NCBI GenBank assembly: GCA_019802505.1 | Contig: JAFMOC010000519.1 | Span: 1 to 64,000 of the forward strand | Source of the DNA: Corydoras sp. C115 | Taxonomy: Eukaryota > Chordata > Actinopteri > Siluriformes > Callichthyidae | Reading direction: 5' to 3' | Length of the DNA stretch: 64,000 nt | Part shown: positions 1 through 10,571 of the stretch, one piece after another | How positions within the stretch are numbered: position 1 is the first letter of the stretch | How the letters are laid out: each line of letters opens with the position of its first letter | The notes under the pieces: generated by a model | The model's database searches: none | The model's input: only the letters and a program-made list of their open reading frames with translations | Told to the model about the DNA's origin: nothing | Program-made: the position numbers and the translations under genes

Positions 1-458
1 GCCCGCCTCGCCACGCCGCCCGTGGGCGTCCGCCGGACCACGCCGCCAGGGGGGCGCCCGCCTCGCCACGCCGCCCGTGGGCGTCCGCCGGACCACGCCG
101 CCAGGGGGGCGCCCGCCTCGGCCACGCCGCCAGAGTGCGTGGCCATCTCCTCGCCCGATGTGGGCGTCCACCGGACCACGCTGCCAGAGGGCGTGGCCCA
201 CTCCTCGTCCGACGGGGGCGCCCGCCTCGCCACGCAGCCAGAGGGCGTGGCCCATTTCTGATCCGCCATGGGCGTCCACCGGACTTTGCAGCCAGAGGGC
301 GTTCGGCACGCCTCACCTGCAGAGGGCGTCCACCCGAGGGCACTTTCCAAGCCCCGCTCGAGGAGGGCGGAGGACCCCCCCCCCCCCCCCCCCAGGACTG
401 TTTTTTTTTTTTCTCTTGGTCGCGTCCCCCCGTTGCGCGACCGCAGGGGCGGGGGTAA
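1..458 (+). mobile_element. Internal region of a short LTR element: GC-rich minisatellite core
   Basis: The first 345 bases are tandem repeats. Two near-identical units of about 55 bases start at 1 and 56, followed by degenerate half-units around CCAGAGGGCGTGG. A C-run and a T-run follow at about 376-410. A purine-rich tract resembling a polypurine tract (GCAGGGGCGGGGGTAA, 443-458) directly abuts the LTR at 459. Open frames here are by-products of high GC and repetition, and no gag or pol motif is visible. The 5' end lies outside the window, so the element's size is unknown. Confidence 0.55.
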
Positions 459-809
459 TGTAACAGGTGCCTAGGGCACCTGTCACCTGTTTCGTCCCGT
501 TCGTTTTAGTTAATTAACGTTCTGTGCTTTATTAGTTTCGTTAATTAACTCTGCTTTATCATTGGTTTGTCTTGTGCACGTGGTCGGGTGTCTTTTTGTA
601 TTTATGTCCATTGTTTTTTGTCATTGGTGCTGGTCGTTTGTGTTTTATGTCACGTAGTTCTTTTTGTACCTCATGTTTTTTGGTGCACTGCACCTTTAAT
701 AAACCTGTTTTCTGCTACCTGCGTGTCTGGCTCCCTGCAGCGCGTGTATACGCGGCGGCTTGCGCTCCCTATGTGCAACCGCTTCTTCCCGAGGTAGACT
801 ACCGTGACA
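459..809 (+). mobile_element. LTR (probable 3' LTR of the preceding element)
   Basis: This block starts TGTAACAGGTGCC and ends CCGTGACA, with a polyadenylation signal AATAAA at 698-703. Its first 25 bases contain the palindrome CAGGTGCCTAGGGCACCTG, which recurs at the start of the LTR at 12566-12947 on the other strand. The G-rich tract just upstream fits a polypurine tract, making this the 3' LTR of a plus-oriented element. A target duplication cannot be tested because the 5' side is missing. Confidence 0.6.
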
Positions 810-1890
810 GAAGGATTGTCATGCTTTAATTTGGAAGGATTGTCATGCTATGGCTGCTAGTGCAGCATAAAACATTTCTAAATTTCAGATAAGGTGAAGT
901 ACTTAATGCAGGACACAACAAGGAGACAAACTCACAAGCACAAACAAACCAAACAGACGTATAATGACATAAGAACATTGACGAATGGGTAAGATGGGTA
1001 AAAATACACTCAAGGGCAATTATATGACGGGAGAACACAGCAGATAGTAATTGAAGACAAACACATTAATAAACTAATTAAAGAGAATAATTAACAGCAT
1101 ACAGACCGGACAAGATGAGGAAGACAGCACATAACATGCACCTGACAGTTCCCCCCCACAAGGGTGCACATAACTAAAGTGACTAAATAAAAAAAGGGAG
1201 ATAATTTAAAAAAAATGTGAAACAGAACACACAAAGATACATGAATTGGGTTCCAGGTTCCTGGTGATTCCTCAAGCTCGAAAGTGGCAATGACAACAAC
1301 AGTGTGGCGGTCAATTGACCGGCGCGGCGGATCTACTACTCGAAACAACCAGTCTGTGGCAGAGGTACAGTCAACAGAGTTTATTTCTCACAACAATAGC
1401 GGAACAGCGCGTGGTAGTATGACGCGCTGGCGGCAAACACGGAACGCTGAGATGGCGGTGTGACATCGCAGCAAGGCGGTGTCGACGTCAGCGGGGCCGT
1501 GTTCCAAACCGCAGGTTCCACCAGCTTGGAGTGTGGCTTGGCGATGGTACCACGGCAGATGCGAGGCTGCACACACAAACACAGGGCAGGACAAGTACAG
1601 TGCAAAGACAAAACAAAACAAAAAACAAGAGGCGTGACGTGGACAGGAGCCAAAGAGGACGAGGCGAAACACAATGGTGAGCACAAGACCTTTTGGCGAC
1701 GAGAGACGGGATGGCATGCCTAAAATAGAGTATGTGATTACACCCAGGTGGACACAATTACGAGGCGTGGCACCCAACACACCCACACCACATGACAACA
1801 CATAACAAACAGGTCTCGAAGTGATCCCACACAGGGCGCAGAAGCCCAGAAATGCGTGCGGGAAACCTTTAAGCACCAGGGGCCAACCAC
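810..1890. repeat. Repeat-derived sequence with LTR-like pieces, not resolved
   Basis: A 16-base direct repeat (GAAGGATTGTCATGCT) occurs at 810-825 and 834-849. At 1138-1165 an LTR-end-like GCACCTGACA is followed by a C-run and ACAAGGGTGC, the same layout as the LTR/polypurine junction at 3165-3190. It suggests a minus-oriented LTR ending near 1149. A partner LTR or flanking duplication could not be identified. Minus-strand open frames around 1388-1876 match nothing I recognise. Confidence 0.3.
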
Positions 1891-2728
1891 CACTGGGGCC
1901 TCCAGGCCCTCAGGTCATTTCTCTGGTTTATTAAAACAGGCTGTAGGTTTAGTTATACACTCTTCAAAAGTCTGTTCTCTGATTGGTGAAATGTCAAAGG
2001 TTTCCTTCAGATTGGTTGCATCCTTAGTGCATGTGCTTGATCACGTCCAGTTCTATATGTGTTATTTTTATTCATATTTTATTTCCTGATCTCTTTTCAG
2101 GGTTTGGGTTATTTAAAGAGGTCAAACGTTCTTGCTGAGTTAACTTTTGTACTCTTGAATCTCTGATCTATTGATCCAGACAAAATTAGAATATATTTGA
2201 ATATATTTGTGAATATATTTTTCCTTCACAGGGACGATTCCGGAGCCAGGTGTGCGAGTGACTGGCAATTACAGCACAGGAAGGCCTGAAGCAGATACAT
2301 ACAAGTGAGTGAAGGTCAACAGAAACACAAGGAGCACATGTATGAATGGGGTGGTGTTACAAAAGATGAAGGTGAAATCTGTGCAGAACCAGATTTAGAA
2401 TGACGACTTAAGTGCAGTGAAAGTGGAAGGGCAAAAAACAATTAAAAATGTCAATGTTACGTCCTCCCTTCCACCTCCCTATGACACCTGGTTGCTGCTT
2501 TTGCACCAAATAAAAATTATAATAATTGGATGACACCTCCTCCTTGAAATGACACTATTAAGAATTGATGTTTTGTATGTGACTCAACTGTTTTTGGAAA
2601 AAATTGCATGGTATGATCTGCTGTAATGGATGTTTAATATCAAATTAAATAGATGGTAACACAAGACATCAAATATCTAACTTTTTCTTATTTGTGGTTG
2701 TAAATTTTTAAGCTGTAGATACTGTATT
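1891..2728. other. AT-rich intergenic DNA, no gene seen
   Basis: No long open frame, splice-flanked exon, RNA gene or repeat with clear ends is visible. The last five bases (GTATT, 2724-2728) are the left target duplication of the LTR element that follows. Confidence 0.5.
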
Positions 2729-3174
2729 TGTTACCGTGCGTCCGTCTTTCCCTGGGAGAGGGCGGCTACGCGGAGGAATTGCGTTCAACCGCTCGCGCCT
2801 AGTGAGCGCTCCCCGGGTACCGACTACGCGGGGAATAAAGCGTGCGCCGGTCCACGGAAAGCACTCCCACGAGTGTGACCCACGCGGAGACAATGCGCAG
2901 CGCCATACCGTGGTTTCACGCGGAAGGAGAGGTCCGAGAGACACCGGGATAAAAACCAAACTCGAATTTATTAAAAATCGGTGACGGGACACCAACAAAA
3001 AGGGGGGAACAAAACGAACACAATAACATCGGGTATGAAAACCACAAAACAAACTGACAGGAAAACGAAGACTAAATAACAAATCAACTAAACACGTGCA
3101 CAAAACAAACCAATCACCCAACTGAAACAATTACCACCCCAAACGAGGGACAGGTGCCACAGGCACCTGTAACA
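2729..3174 (-). repeat. 3' LTR of the miniature element
   Basis: Its sequence pairs almost base for base with 3707-4164. It begins TGTTACCGTGCG and ends GCACCTGTAACA on the plus strand. The minus-strand open frames are shared by both LTRs and are not genes. Confidence 0.8.
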
Positions 3175-3706
3175 TACCCCCACCCCAAGGGTCGCACAAA
3201 AAAGGACAGCGACCCAACAAAAAATAAATAAAAAAGATAATAACAATAAACAGTTCTCGTAAAAAAAAGAAGGGGGGAAAGGTCCCTCTGGTAGTGAGGC
3301 ATGCTGGATGCCCCTTTCTGACGGCATGGAGTACAACATCTCGTTGCGGGGGCGCGAATCGGCGCCCTCTAGCGGCGAGGCGGGGAGAGCGCCCCAGGTG
3401 CTCGGAGTCGGAGGCGGGAGGACCCTGGTGCTTGTAGTTCGCGATGGGGCGACCCCTGGTACTCGGGATCGGCGGCGAACGGCCTCTGACGCTCAGAAAC
3501 GGTGACGGGCGGCCGCCGGTGCCCGGGCCACGCAGCAGGCGGTCCCCGGTGCTTCAGACATGGAAGCGGGCGGTCCCTGATGCTCGCACTCAGCAGTGGG
3601 TGGTCCCTGGTACTCGGATTCGTCAGCGGGCAGCCTCTGGTAATCCGACTCAGCGATGGGCGACCCCTGGTGTCTGGAACTCTCCAGATCATTTGGCACG
3701 TCTTTC
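3175..3706 (-). repeat. Internal region: 30-bp minisatellite with repetitive frames
   Basis: Between about 3370 and 3680 lie tandem units of 30 bases with the core GGCGGTCCCTG followed by a variable half. Exact 30-base spacing holds over at least four units (about 3540-3660). Minus-strand frames starting at ATGs at 3692 and 3699, just inside the 5' LTR, read through these as ten-residue repeats (YQGPP-like). Whether they are translated is unknown. The equivalent minus-strand region next to the LTR at 37773 has a related leader (GACGCGCCAGATG versus GACGTGCCAAATG). A primer-binding site starting TGG directly next to the LTR was not seen. Confidence 0.55.
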
Positions 3707-4164
3707 TGTTACCGTGCGTCCGTCTTTCCCCGGCAGAGGGCGGCTACGCAGAGGAATTGCGTTCAACCGCTCGTGCCTAGTGAGCGCTCCCCGGGTACCG
3801 ACCATGCGGGGAATAAAGCGTGTGCCGGTCCACGGAAAGCACTCCCACGAGTGCGACCCACGCGGAGACAATGCGCAGCGCCGTACCGTGGTTGCACGCG
3901 GAAGGAGTGGTCCGAGAGTCACCGGGATAAAAACCAAACTCGAATTTATTAAAAATCGGTGACGGGACACTAACAAAAAGGGGGGAACAAAACGAACACA
4001 ATAACATCGGGTATGAAAACCACAAAACAAAGATGTGCGCCGACTGACAGGAAAACGTAGACTAAATAACAAATCAACTAAACACGTGCACAAAACAAAC
4101 CAATCACCCAACTGAAACAATTACCACCCCAAACGAGGGACAGGTGCCACAAGCACCTGTAACA
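3707..4164 (-). repeat. 5' LTR of the miniature element
   Basis: This is the partner of 2729-3174, with the same ends and the same minus-strand AATAAA. It contains a short extra segment near 4034 absent from the other LTR. The 5-bp duplication GTATT follows directly. Confidence 0.8.
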
Positions 4165-4867
4165 GTATTTTTTACTATTGCTATAAATTACTATAAGTTA
4201 TGACAGAAATAATCACACTACAGCATTTTTACCACAGCAGTAGGGTACTGTAATTATATGACAGCAAATTTTACTTTAGGCAACAGTACCTGACAGACCG
4301 GAGGACCTGAGTAGTAAAAGAAACCCACGGAGGACAGCCTGGACAGGATGATATTGAGTTGGGTCGGTAGCCTCAAACAATCCTGGAAACAGTGTTTCCA
4401 TGCCAGGCCAGGATGTGAGATTTGGATCAGAAGATGACAGAATTGTGCCGCCGTAGCCAGGTGTCTTGCTGGCTCGGGCAGAAAAGGTCTGATACGTTCC
4501 TCCTGAAGAACCCATGTGCTACCACTCTGTTGATAAAATAAATAGAGGGGTTTTATGGAAAACTGGACCCTTGCACCAGCTCAAGGGCAGAGTCATGAGG
4601 GTGATGAAAAGGAATTTGGTTGACCATGTGTGCACAAAAAACAAGCACAAGTCACCTTTATATAGCGGTCAGTGACCGGGAGGGTCACTGTTAATGAGAC
4701 AAGAAGACAGGATATCAGGCAGATCACCATTTAAAATGTTACCATTACACCAGAAAATGTAAAGGTAGTGGAGGCAGAGACAAGATACACCTAAGTTAAT
4801 CTAATAAGAACAAAACAAGAGAGTGAGAGAGAGAGAGAGGGAGAGAACATTTTTGCAGCAAATTGTC
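4165..4867. other. Intergenic DNA between LTR element and duplicated block
   Basis: This holds an exon-like minus-strand open stretch (listed separately), a TATA-like CTTTATATAGCGG near 4660, and a GA-rich microsatellite at about 4820-4848. Nothing else is recognised. Similarity with the downstream receptor copy starts only after about 4868. Confidence 0.45.
4290..4526 (-). other. Exon-like open segment, unassigned
   Basis: On the minus strand a pyrimidine-rich tract and CAG precede 4526, and a GTACTG donor-like site follows 4290. The 237 bases between are open in the phase-0 frame (79 codons), and a second frame with an ATG at 4515 is also open to about 4276. Neither product is recognised. 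With two open frames and no partner exon nearby, this may be a TE remnant or chance. Confidence 0.2.
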
Positions 4868-5384
4868 TCACAAGTGCCATCAAATCAACATTTGTATTTT
4901 TTATTTCTGAGATTTTTTTTTATATAACAGATTTTATTTGAACTATTAATAATCTGTCCTGTCATTTTCTTGTTGGTCTAAAATAGCAAGTTCATAGAGA
5001 CTTTATATCACTTGACAGTGTGATGGTGTCATGGATGATGATGAGACACTGGGTGGGAGGGGACGCAGAATGGAAAGTGTGGGGGGAAAGAAGTTTATGC
5101 ACCTGCCATCGGGAACAGGCGACAGGAACAGGAGCTCAGTGACACTTACAGCTGCCATCATGTAGCGTAATGAAATGTGTAAAAAAAAGCCAAACTTGCC
5201 ATATAACACTTATTATTGAAACATCTTTATCATTTTTTACATTTTGATCTTCACCATATAATTTGGAATTTTCATTTTATAAGTTTCCCTATTAGTTTAT
5301 ATTCTGTACTAAAGAATGACAAAAATGTTCATGAAAAAAAATTATAAAAACAACTAAAAATAGTAAGAGTTTGCTCTCCCTAAA

Positions 5385-5700
5385 ATCCATTTTCCATGCA
5401 ACATGAAACTAAGTCTCTGCAGTACAGAAACTAATAAAAGAAACATTATTTTTATTTAGAAAACACAACAGGAAGCCAGATATTGCAGAAATGTACTCTT
5501 ACTTCCTTCATTTCTGTTCTACTAATCATTAGTCATTTAAAATGGTTCATCCTGCTGACTGTTTCCCAATGCCTTCAGTATCTGTGTTCAGGGAGGAAGT
5601 CCTGTACAGTCCTCGTGAGAAGACCAGTGTGATTGCTTCTTGTAACTTTTGTTCAGGGATTTTTTTGTGTTGTGCTATCAGTTCTTTGGATTCATTGAGG
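5385..5700 (+). promoter_or_regulatory. Conserved 5' flank and 5' UTR of receptor copy 1
   Basis: This stretch is closely similar to 61075-61410 upstream of copy 2. It contains ETS-type cores (AACAGGAAGCC near 5470, ACTTCCTTC near 5500) kept in both copies, which would suit leukocyte expression. No clear TATA box is visible. Promoter function is an inference. Confidence 0.3.
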
Positions 5701-5746
5701 ATGTGGATGATTTTTTGTATGTTCCTAATGATCACAGTGATTGTAG
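5701..5746 (+). CDS. Receptor copy 1, exon 1: signal peptide
   Basis: ATG at 5701 opens a 15-residue, almost wholly hydrophobic stretch (MWMIFCMFLMITVIV) and ends in phase 1 at a strong GTAAGT donor (5747). An upstream in-frame ATG at 5542 would add 53 residues, but single-base indels in copy 2 break that longer frame while the short one is kept, so I chose 5701. The cleavage site would fall at or just after the exon junction. Confidence 0.75.
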
Positions 5747-6089
5747 GTAAGTTTTCTGCGAACACATAATCTTACAAAGGCTTACAAAGCAGGTTTATGT
5801 AAACATCCTTAAAGCCTCTTTGAACAAATCCAGTGATCTAAATCATTACTACTAAATGATCATGTTTAACTAAATGATCATCATAAACATTAATAATTTA
5901 AAAAGACATATTTGTACATTTTATTATAAACTACAGTAAGATAAACTTGACATATGAAACAGTGCTGTAACCCTTGTTCTTGAGCATTTCTCTTAATTTG
6001 AAACAGAGGATTATTCTCAGATGTGTTCATACAGAGTTTATCTTTTTTATTCTATTCATTATTGTTCAGAATATTTTTCAGATCAGATT

Positions 6090-6345
6090 ATAATGAAAGT
6101 GATACATGTGCTTTACACACAGAGGAATTTTTTGCTCCACATTTAACCCATCCATGCAGTAAAACACACGTACACACAATGAGTAAAGTGATCACATGTG
6201 CCTGGAGCGGTGGGCAGCCCTGTATATGGTGTCCAAGGAGCAATTGGGGTTAGGTGCCTTGCCCAAGGGCACTTCAGCTATAGTATTTGGTGGGATTGGG
6301 AATTGAACCAGGGACCTTTAGGTCACAAGGCTGGTTCCTTAATCA
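6090..6345 (-). repeat. Old interspersed repeat present in both duplicates
   Basis: It resembles a common teleost repeat with phrases such as CCACATTTAACCCATCC, GGAGCAATTGGGGTTAGG and GGGAATTGAACC. A diverged counterpart lies at the matching place in copy 2 (about 61830-62085). It therefore inserted before the duplication. Confidence 0.6.
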
Positions 6346-6408
6346 CATCCTATGACTGATTACATTAAATTATATTATTTTAAATTATATTAATAATATT
6401 ATAATATT

Positions 6409-6769
6409 GGACGGCACGGTGGCTTAGTGGTTAGCACGTTTGCCTCTAGGCGCTAGGGATTCCCTGTTCGATTCCCCATCTGGGTGGAGTTTCCATGTTC
6501 TCCCCGTGTCCGCGTGGGTTTTCTCCGGGTTCTCCGGTTTCCTCCCACAGTCCAAAAACATGGATCAAGTCAATTGAATTCTCCAAAATTGCCCCATATA
6601 GAGTGTGTGTTTGTGAGTGAGTGAGTGAGTGAGTGTGTGCCCAGCGATGGATTGGTGCCCTGTCCTGGGTCTATCTGCCCAGCGCCCGAAACGTTCTCCC
6701 CTGGATGGGCATGGGCACCCCACCGCGACCTAATAGAGGATAAAGCGGGAGATATTGAATTAATGAATG
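6409..6769 (+). mobile_element. tRNA-derived SINE, full length, 14-bp target duplication
   Basis: The head carries an RNA polymerase III A box (TGGCTTAGTGG) and near 6470 a diverged B box. The body has the block TGGAGTTTCCATGTTCTCC, and the tail is of AATGA type. Fourteen-base duplications (AATATTATAATATT) flank it at 6395-6408 and 6770-6783, showing LINE-type target-primed insertion. Copy 2 lacks it, so it arrived after the gene duplication. Confidence 0.85.
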
Positions 6770-7176
6770 AATATTATAATATTATATTAATTAATTTTTT
6801 TAAGTGTCTGTAAAACCTGTGTAGTGAGACTGCGGTTATTAAGTGAATTAAGTAAAATGACATATTCTAAGGGATTTTAAAGGCATTAAATTTTATCCTA
6901 CATAGTAAGATTGGATGAATATAAAATAGGATTTTAAGTCAGAATCCTGTATAAGATTTTGAGAACTAGCATACCTTTAATATTTTTTGCTGTTTAATCT
7001 GTTTTTGAAGCTATATGTATTCATATTTTGGCTTTTATAAATTAGATTGCATACATTAATTTAATAATAAATGTTTTATTACTTTCTGAGAACAGTAACA
7101 CTATGAAAACTGAGCTTCAAATTTGCAAACAGTTCTGATTCTAATAATCAACTAATATTTTTCCTAAAATGCAGTG

Positions 7177-7721
7177 TGTCAGGTTGGGAGGGTTGGGCCC
7201 CTCCCGCCTGCCTCCCGTGTATCGGGTGTTGGCCTTTCGGGGCTTCCGTAGGTAGGGCCCATCCCCTTGAGCAGGGATTGGGTCCTACCTGATTACGTGC
7301 GATCTATTGACTGCATTTGTAGCATGCCGCCAGAGCAGTCAGTAGGTCAGCATTATACTGAGCACTATACTGAGTGTACAGGGTGTACATGCATGTGTGC
7401 ATACGCTCAGTGCCACGTCGGGTGTATTGTGTGGTTATTTTTATATTTAGTTCTTTATTTCGCCCTGCATTCAGCGGCCTTCCCGCTTTTTGCTTTATTT
7501 ATTTGTATGTTTATTCACGGCACGTTTCGTTGTGTCCTCAGCGGCATTCCCGCTGTTTCGTTTTGTTTGTGTATATTTGCTCTCGGCTCCTTCAAGCGGC
7601 ATTCCCACTGAACAAAGCTAATAAAACACTTTTTGTTCGCTTACCTGGTCGACTGGCTCGATATCTCTACACCACACCGCGCTGCGCCGCCATTTTCCGG
7701 ACAGCGCGCCCCGATGTGACA
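7177..7721 (+). mobile_element. Solo LTR, 545 bp, 5-bp target duplication
   Basis: TGTCAGG...GTGACA flanked by CAGTG (7172-7176, 7722-7726). AATAAA lies at 7620-7625. Copy 2 shows an unoccupied site at about 62524-62530. A relative in the opposite orientation lies at 59162-59703. No internal region remains, so this is a product of LTR-LTR recombination. Confidence 0.8.
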
Positions 7722-7964
7722 CAGTGTTCTAATACAGATCATTCAATCCTTCTGTGTTCAGAAAAAAAGTTTTTTTGGCTGGGAAACATCCATCCATCCA
7801 TCCATTATCTTCCGCCTTATCCTATATTGAGGGTCGCGGGGGGATGGGTTCCCCATGCCCATCCAGGGGAGAAAGATTCGGACGCTGGGCAGATGCACCC
7901 AGGACAGGGCGCCAATCTATCGCTGGGCACACACTCACTCACACAGACATGCACACATACACAC

Positions 7965-8275
7965 TGTCAGGGGCGTGTCCGCAAAGGCAAAAAAGAAGCG
8001 CAGTGGCGCAGAAAGGATCCAGAAGGCGCAGGTGAGGTGAACAGAGTTTATTTTTGAGTCGACACTCTCAGGCATAGTGAACGAACACGCGTGACATTAG
8101 TGACGCCGTCCCGCTAACACAACGGAAACGGAAACCATAAATACAAAAACCCCGACCACATGTAAACTAAAAGCGACCAATGAAAATAACAAATACATTA
8201 ACTAAATGAGAACCAATGAATGAAAATACTTAAAAGAAAGTGAAAACAGGTGAGGAGTGCCTAGCACTCCTTACA
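7965..8275 (-). repeat. 3' LTR of the nested element
   Basis: Starts TGTCAGGGGCG and ends CACTCCTTACA on the plus strand. It shares AGTCGACACTCTCAGGCATA and the downstream sequence with the right LTR. TTTATT near 8050 is AATAAA on the element's sense strand. Confidence 0.65.
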
Positions 8276-9699
8276 TCCCCCCCCCCCAAAAAAAAAAAAA
8301 AAAAAAAAAAAAAAACAAAAAACGGGCGACCAAGGGGGAGCAGAGGACAGGGAGAGCCCCCGGGGGTCCTGGGCCCTGCAGGAGGGCCGTCAGCACCAGC
8401 GGAGTACGATAAAGTTCGTGGTGTGTGCTGACAGGGCGCGGAGATGGCGCGGAGGCCTTTTCAGGGCGCGGATACGGCGCGGTGGCCCTTTGCGCGGACG
8501 AAGACGGCGCGGAGGCCCTTTGTGCGGACGAAGACGGCGCGGAGGCCCTTTGTGCGGAGGAAGACGGCGCGGAGGCCCATTGCGCGGACGGTGCTGGAGG
8601 GCAACTGACACGGAACGGAGGGCAACTGACACGGAGTGGAGGGCAACTGACACGGAGCAGAGGGCACCACAGGCCGCTCCTCTGGAACCACGGGCCGCTC
8701 CTCTGGAACCACGGGCCGTCCTCTGGGACCACGGGCCGCTCCTCTGGCACCACGGGCCGCTCCTCTGGCACCACGGTCCGCTCCTCTGGCACCACGGGCC
8801 GCTCCTCTGGCACCACGGGCCGCTCCTCCTGAACACAGAACCACACAGCCAGTATCACCGCCCAGAGAACGGAAATTACATCACACACATCAGGAACCTC
8901 AGGCACAGACATGGAGGGAGGACAACACGGGGGACCACCACCCACAGTAACCCACTCAGACACCGCGCCAACATCCGACTTCCCACCGACGCCCAAATGT
9001 TCCCTCCAAACCGGGTCCGCACTCTCCAACGGGACAGCAGAAGGTGCGGATGCCGCCAAAGTGACCCCCTCCACGATGGAGCTGGAGGGAGGCTTGGCTC
9101 TGCCCCGACGGCTGCGCCGGCTCCGGCGTTTAGCCGGGGGTATCGGTTTAGGAAGTTCCGGGCATTTAATCGCACACCTCGTGAAGTCACGCACCGACTC
9201 CGAGGCGGCCATGGACAGGGAAGGGATGCAGATCGAGAACCTATTTGGAAGGTGGAGAATACAGGTGTAGGAAGGAGGAACACAAAAACAGGGGGATTCC
9301 TCCGAGGAGGGACGAGGAAGACGAGTGGATTTGTGGGGTGTGTGGGAACCGGGCCATAAATCAGGGGACTGTAAAAGAACGTGGGGAGGAAGAACATGCC
9401 CCGAGAGAAAAGAATCAAATTCATCCTCGGAGTCAACACATGAGTTGAGATTCATTCTTCCTGGGATACGACTTCCTCGTACCACCACCACGGTTTGGAC
9501 ATAACGAAAAACCTCTCCTGTTTTTCTCTCCTATCACCGTCGGCTCAACACGCCGCCGAACCGACTCGCCGAACCCTGGAACCGAGTGACTCGACGCGAT
9601 CGCGGAGTTCACCTGGCTCAGACAAGGTTCGCGGAGAGAGAGAGCGGACGAAAAAGGAAAAAGGGCTAAAATGGCTGGAATAGCGCCCAAATTAAGCAG

Positions 9700-10088
9700 C
9701 GCTAAGGCTGCCGCCAGAAGAACGATCGCCTGAGGGATAGAGAGGCGCAGGTGAACGGAGTTTATTTTAGAGTCGACACTCTCAGGCATAGCGAACAAAC
9801 GCGTGACATTAGTGACGCCGGAACGCTAACACAACGGAAACAGAAACCATAAATACAAAAACCCTGACCACGTGTAAACTAAAAGCGACCAATGAAAATA
9901 ACAAAACATTAACTAAATTCCAGCGCCCGAGACGTTCTCCCCTGGATGGGCATGGGGAACCCCACCGCGACCCTAATAGAGGATAAAGCGGGAGATAATG
10001 AATGAATGAATTAACTAAATGAGAACCAATGAACGAAAATACTTAAAAGAAAGTGAAAACAAGTGAGGAGTGCCTAGCACTGCTTACA
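9700..10088 (-). repeat. 5' LTR of the nested element, with a SINE insertion
   Basis: It aligns with the left LTR from GGCGCAGGTGAAC onward. Its first 30 or so bases are diverged. A 3' SINE fragment interrupts it at 9919-10010. Confidence 0.6.
9919..10010 (+). mobile_element. 5'-truncated SINE inside the LTR
   Basis: Only the last 92 bases of the SINE are present. Ten-base duplications TTAACTAAAT flank it at 9909-9918 and 10011-10020. The left LTR at the matching point is uninterrupted, so this is the youngest of three nested insertions. Confidence 0.8.
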
Positions 10089-10571
10089 CACTCTATATGG
10101 GGCAATTTGGAGAACTCAATTGAATTGATCCATGTTTTTGGACTGTGGAGAACCCGGAGGAGACCCACGCAGACACGGGGAGAACATGGAAACTCCACCC
10201 AGATTGGGATTCGAACAGGGAATCCCTAGCGCTGAGAGGCGAACGTGCTAACCACTAAGCCACCGTGCCACCTGGCTGGGAAACATTTAATTGTTATTAA
10301 TAAAACTTGCAAGGCTTAGCAAATCATATTAATTTCTTGGATCGGATATTAATGTTTAGTGTTAATAGAACTTTTATCATTGGGTGTAAATCATGGACAA
10401 AAAAAATTCATTAAACAATTTATGTTTATTGATAATTCTTCACATTTTTCTGTTGTTTCAATTCTGATTGTAATCAATATCTGTGCTGGGTTTAGGTAGG
10501 TTGTTATATTAGTGATAGGTGGTTTACTATATCAGTTTAGTGATAAAATGTCTCTAATTTCCTTTCTACAG

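Larger units (their letters stand above)
2729..4164 (-). mobile_element. Complete miniature LTR retrotransposon (TRIM-like)
   Basis: Two direct LTRs (2729-3174 and 3707-4164) enclose an internal region of only 532 bases. The element starts TGTTACC and ends TGTAACA and is flanked by the 5-bp duplication GTATT (2724-2728, 4165-4169), as expected for integrase-mediated insertion. On the minus strand each LTR carries AATAAA (near 2970 and 3950). The tract next to the left LTR reads CTTGGGGTGGGGGTA on that strand, a polypurine tract, which sets the orientation. No gag, protease, reverse transcriptase or integrase is present, so it must have been moved by proteins from another element. The LTRs differ by scattered substitutions and a short indel near 4034, so insertion is not brand new. 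The internal core is a 30-bp minisatellite. Confidence 0.85.
7965..10088 (-). mobile_element. Short LTR element with minisatellite core, nested in a SINE
   Basis: Two similar LTRs (about 7965-8275 and about 9700-10088) both end CTTACA on the plus strand. A run of C then A follows the left LTR, reading as a G-rich polypurine tract on the minus strand. The interior is made of 30-bp units (8440-8600), 21-bp units (8600-8665) and 21-bp units (8690-8830). No reverse transcriptase or integrase is visible. Because 21 and 30 are multiples of three, a minus-strand frame stays open from 9491 through the repeats to 8271 (406 codons), with a Ser/Pro/Arg-rich first half I do not recognise. The short flanking duplication (ACACT) is ambiguous because it falls in CA-rich SINE sequence. 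The right LTR is interrupted by a SINE fragment and its outer start is diverged. Confidence 0.65.
7790..10273 (-). mobile_element. SINE in minus orientation, split by an LTR element
   Basis: The 3' part (CCATCC tail and GGGTCGCGG block, 7790-7964) and the 5' part ending CACCGTGCCACC (10089-10273) form one SINE interrupted by the LTR element at 7965-10088. A 13-bp duplication GGCTGGGAAACAT flanks it at 7777-7789 and 10274-10286. Copy 2 has a related unfilled site near 62575. Confidence 0.8.
5747..10571 (+). other. Intron 1 of receptor copy 1
   Basis: GTAAGT donor and TTTCTACAG acceptor. Copy 2 intron 1 is about 1.4 kb (61457-62891). The extra 3.4 kb here consists of a SINE, a solo LTR and a nested SINE/LTR insertion, each listed separately. 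The remainder is AT-rich and aligned between copies. Confidence 0.7.

Noticed and set aside
22..474. Several plus-strand open frames of 68-128 codons
   Set aside because: They overlap in all frames within a GC-rich tandem repeat and an LTR-element interior; Arg/Pro/Gly-rich products of composition, not genes.
1388..1876. 162-codon minus-strand frame
   Set aside because: No recognisable domain, overlapping frames equally open, and the region is repeat-derived.
5542..5700. Upstream in-frame ATG extending receptor exon 1
   Set aside because: Copy 2 has indels that break this extension while keeping the hydrophobic signal peptide from the later ATG.
7374..8057. 227-codon plus-strand frame
   Set aside because: It runs across a solo LTR, host intron, a SINE and the start of another LTR, so it is a composite of unrelated pieces.
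8440..8830. Regular short repeats resembling a CRISPR array
   Set aside because: Units are contiguous 21- and 30-bp tandem repeats without unique spacers, in a vertebrate LTR element.
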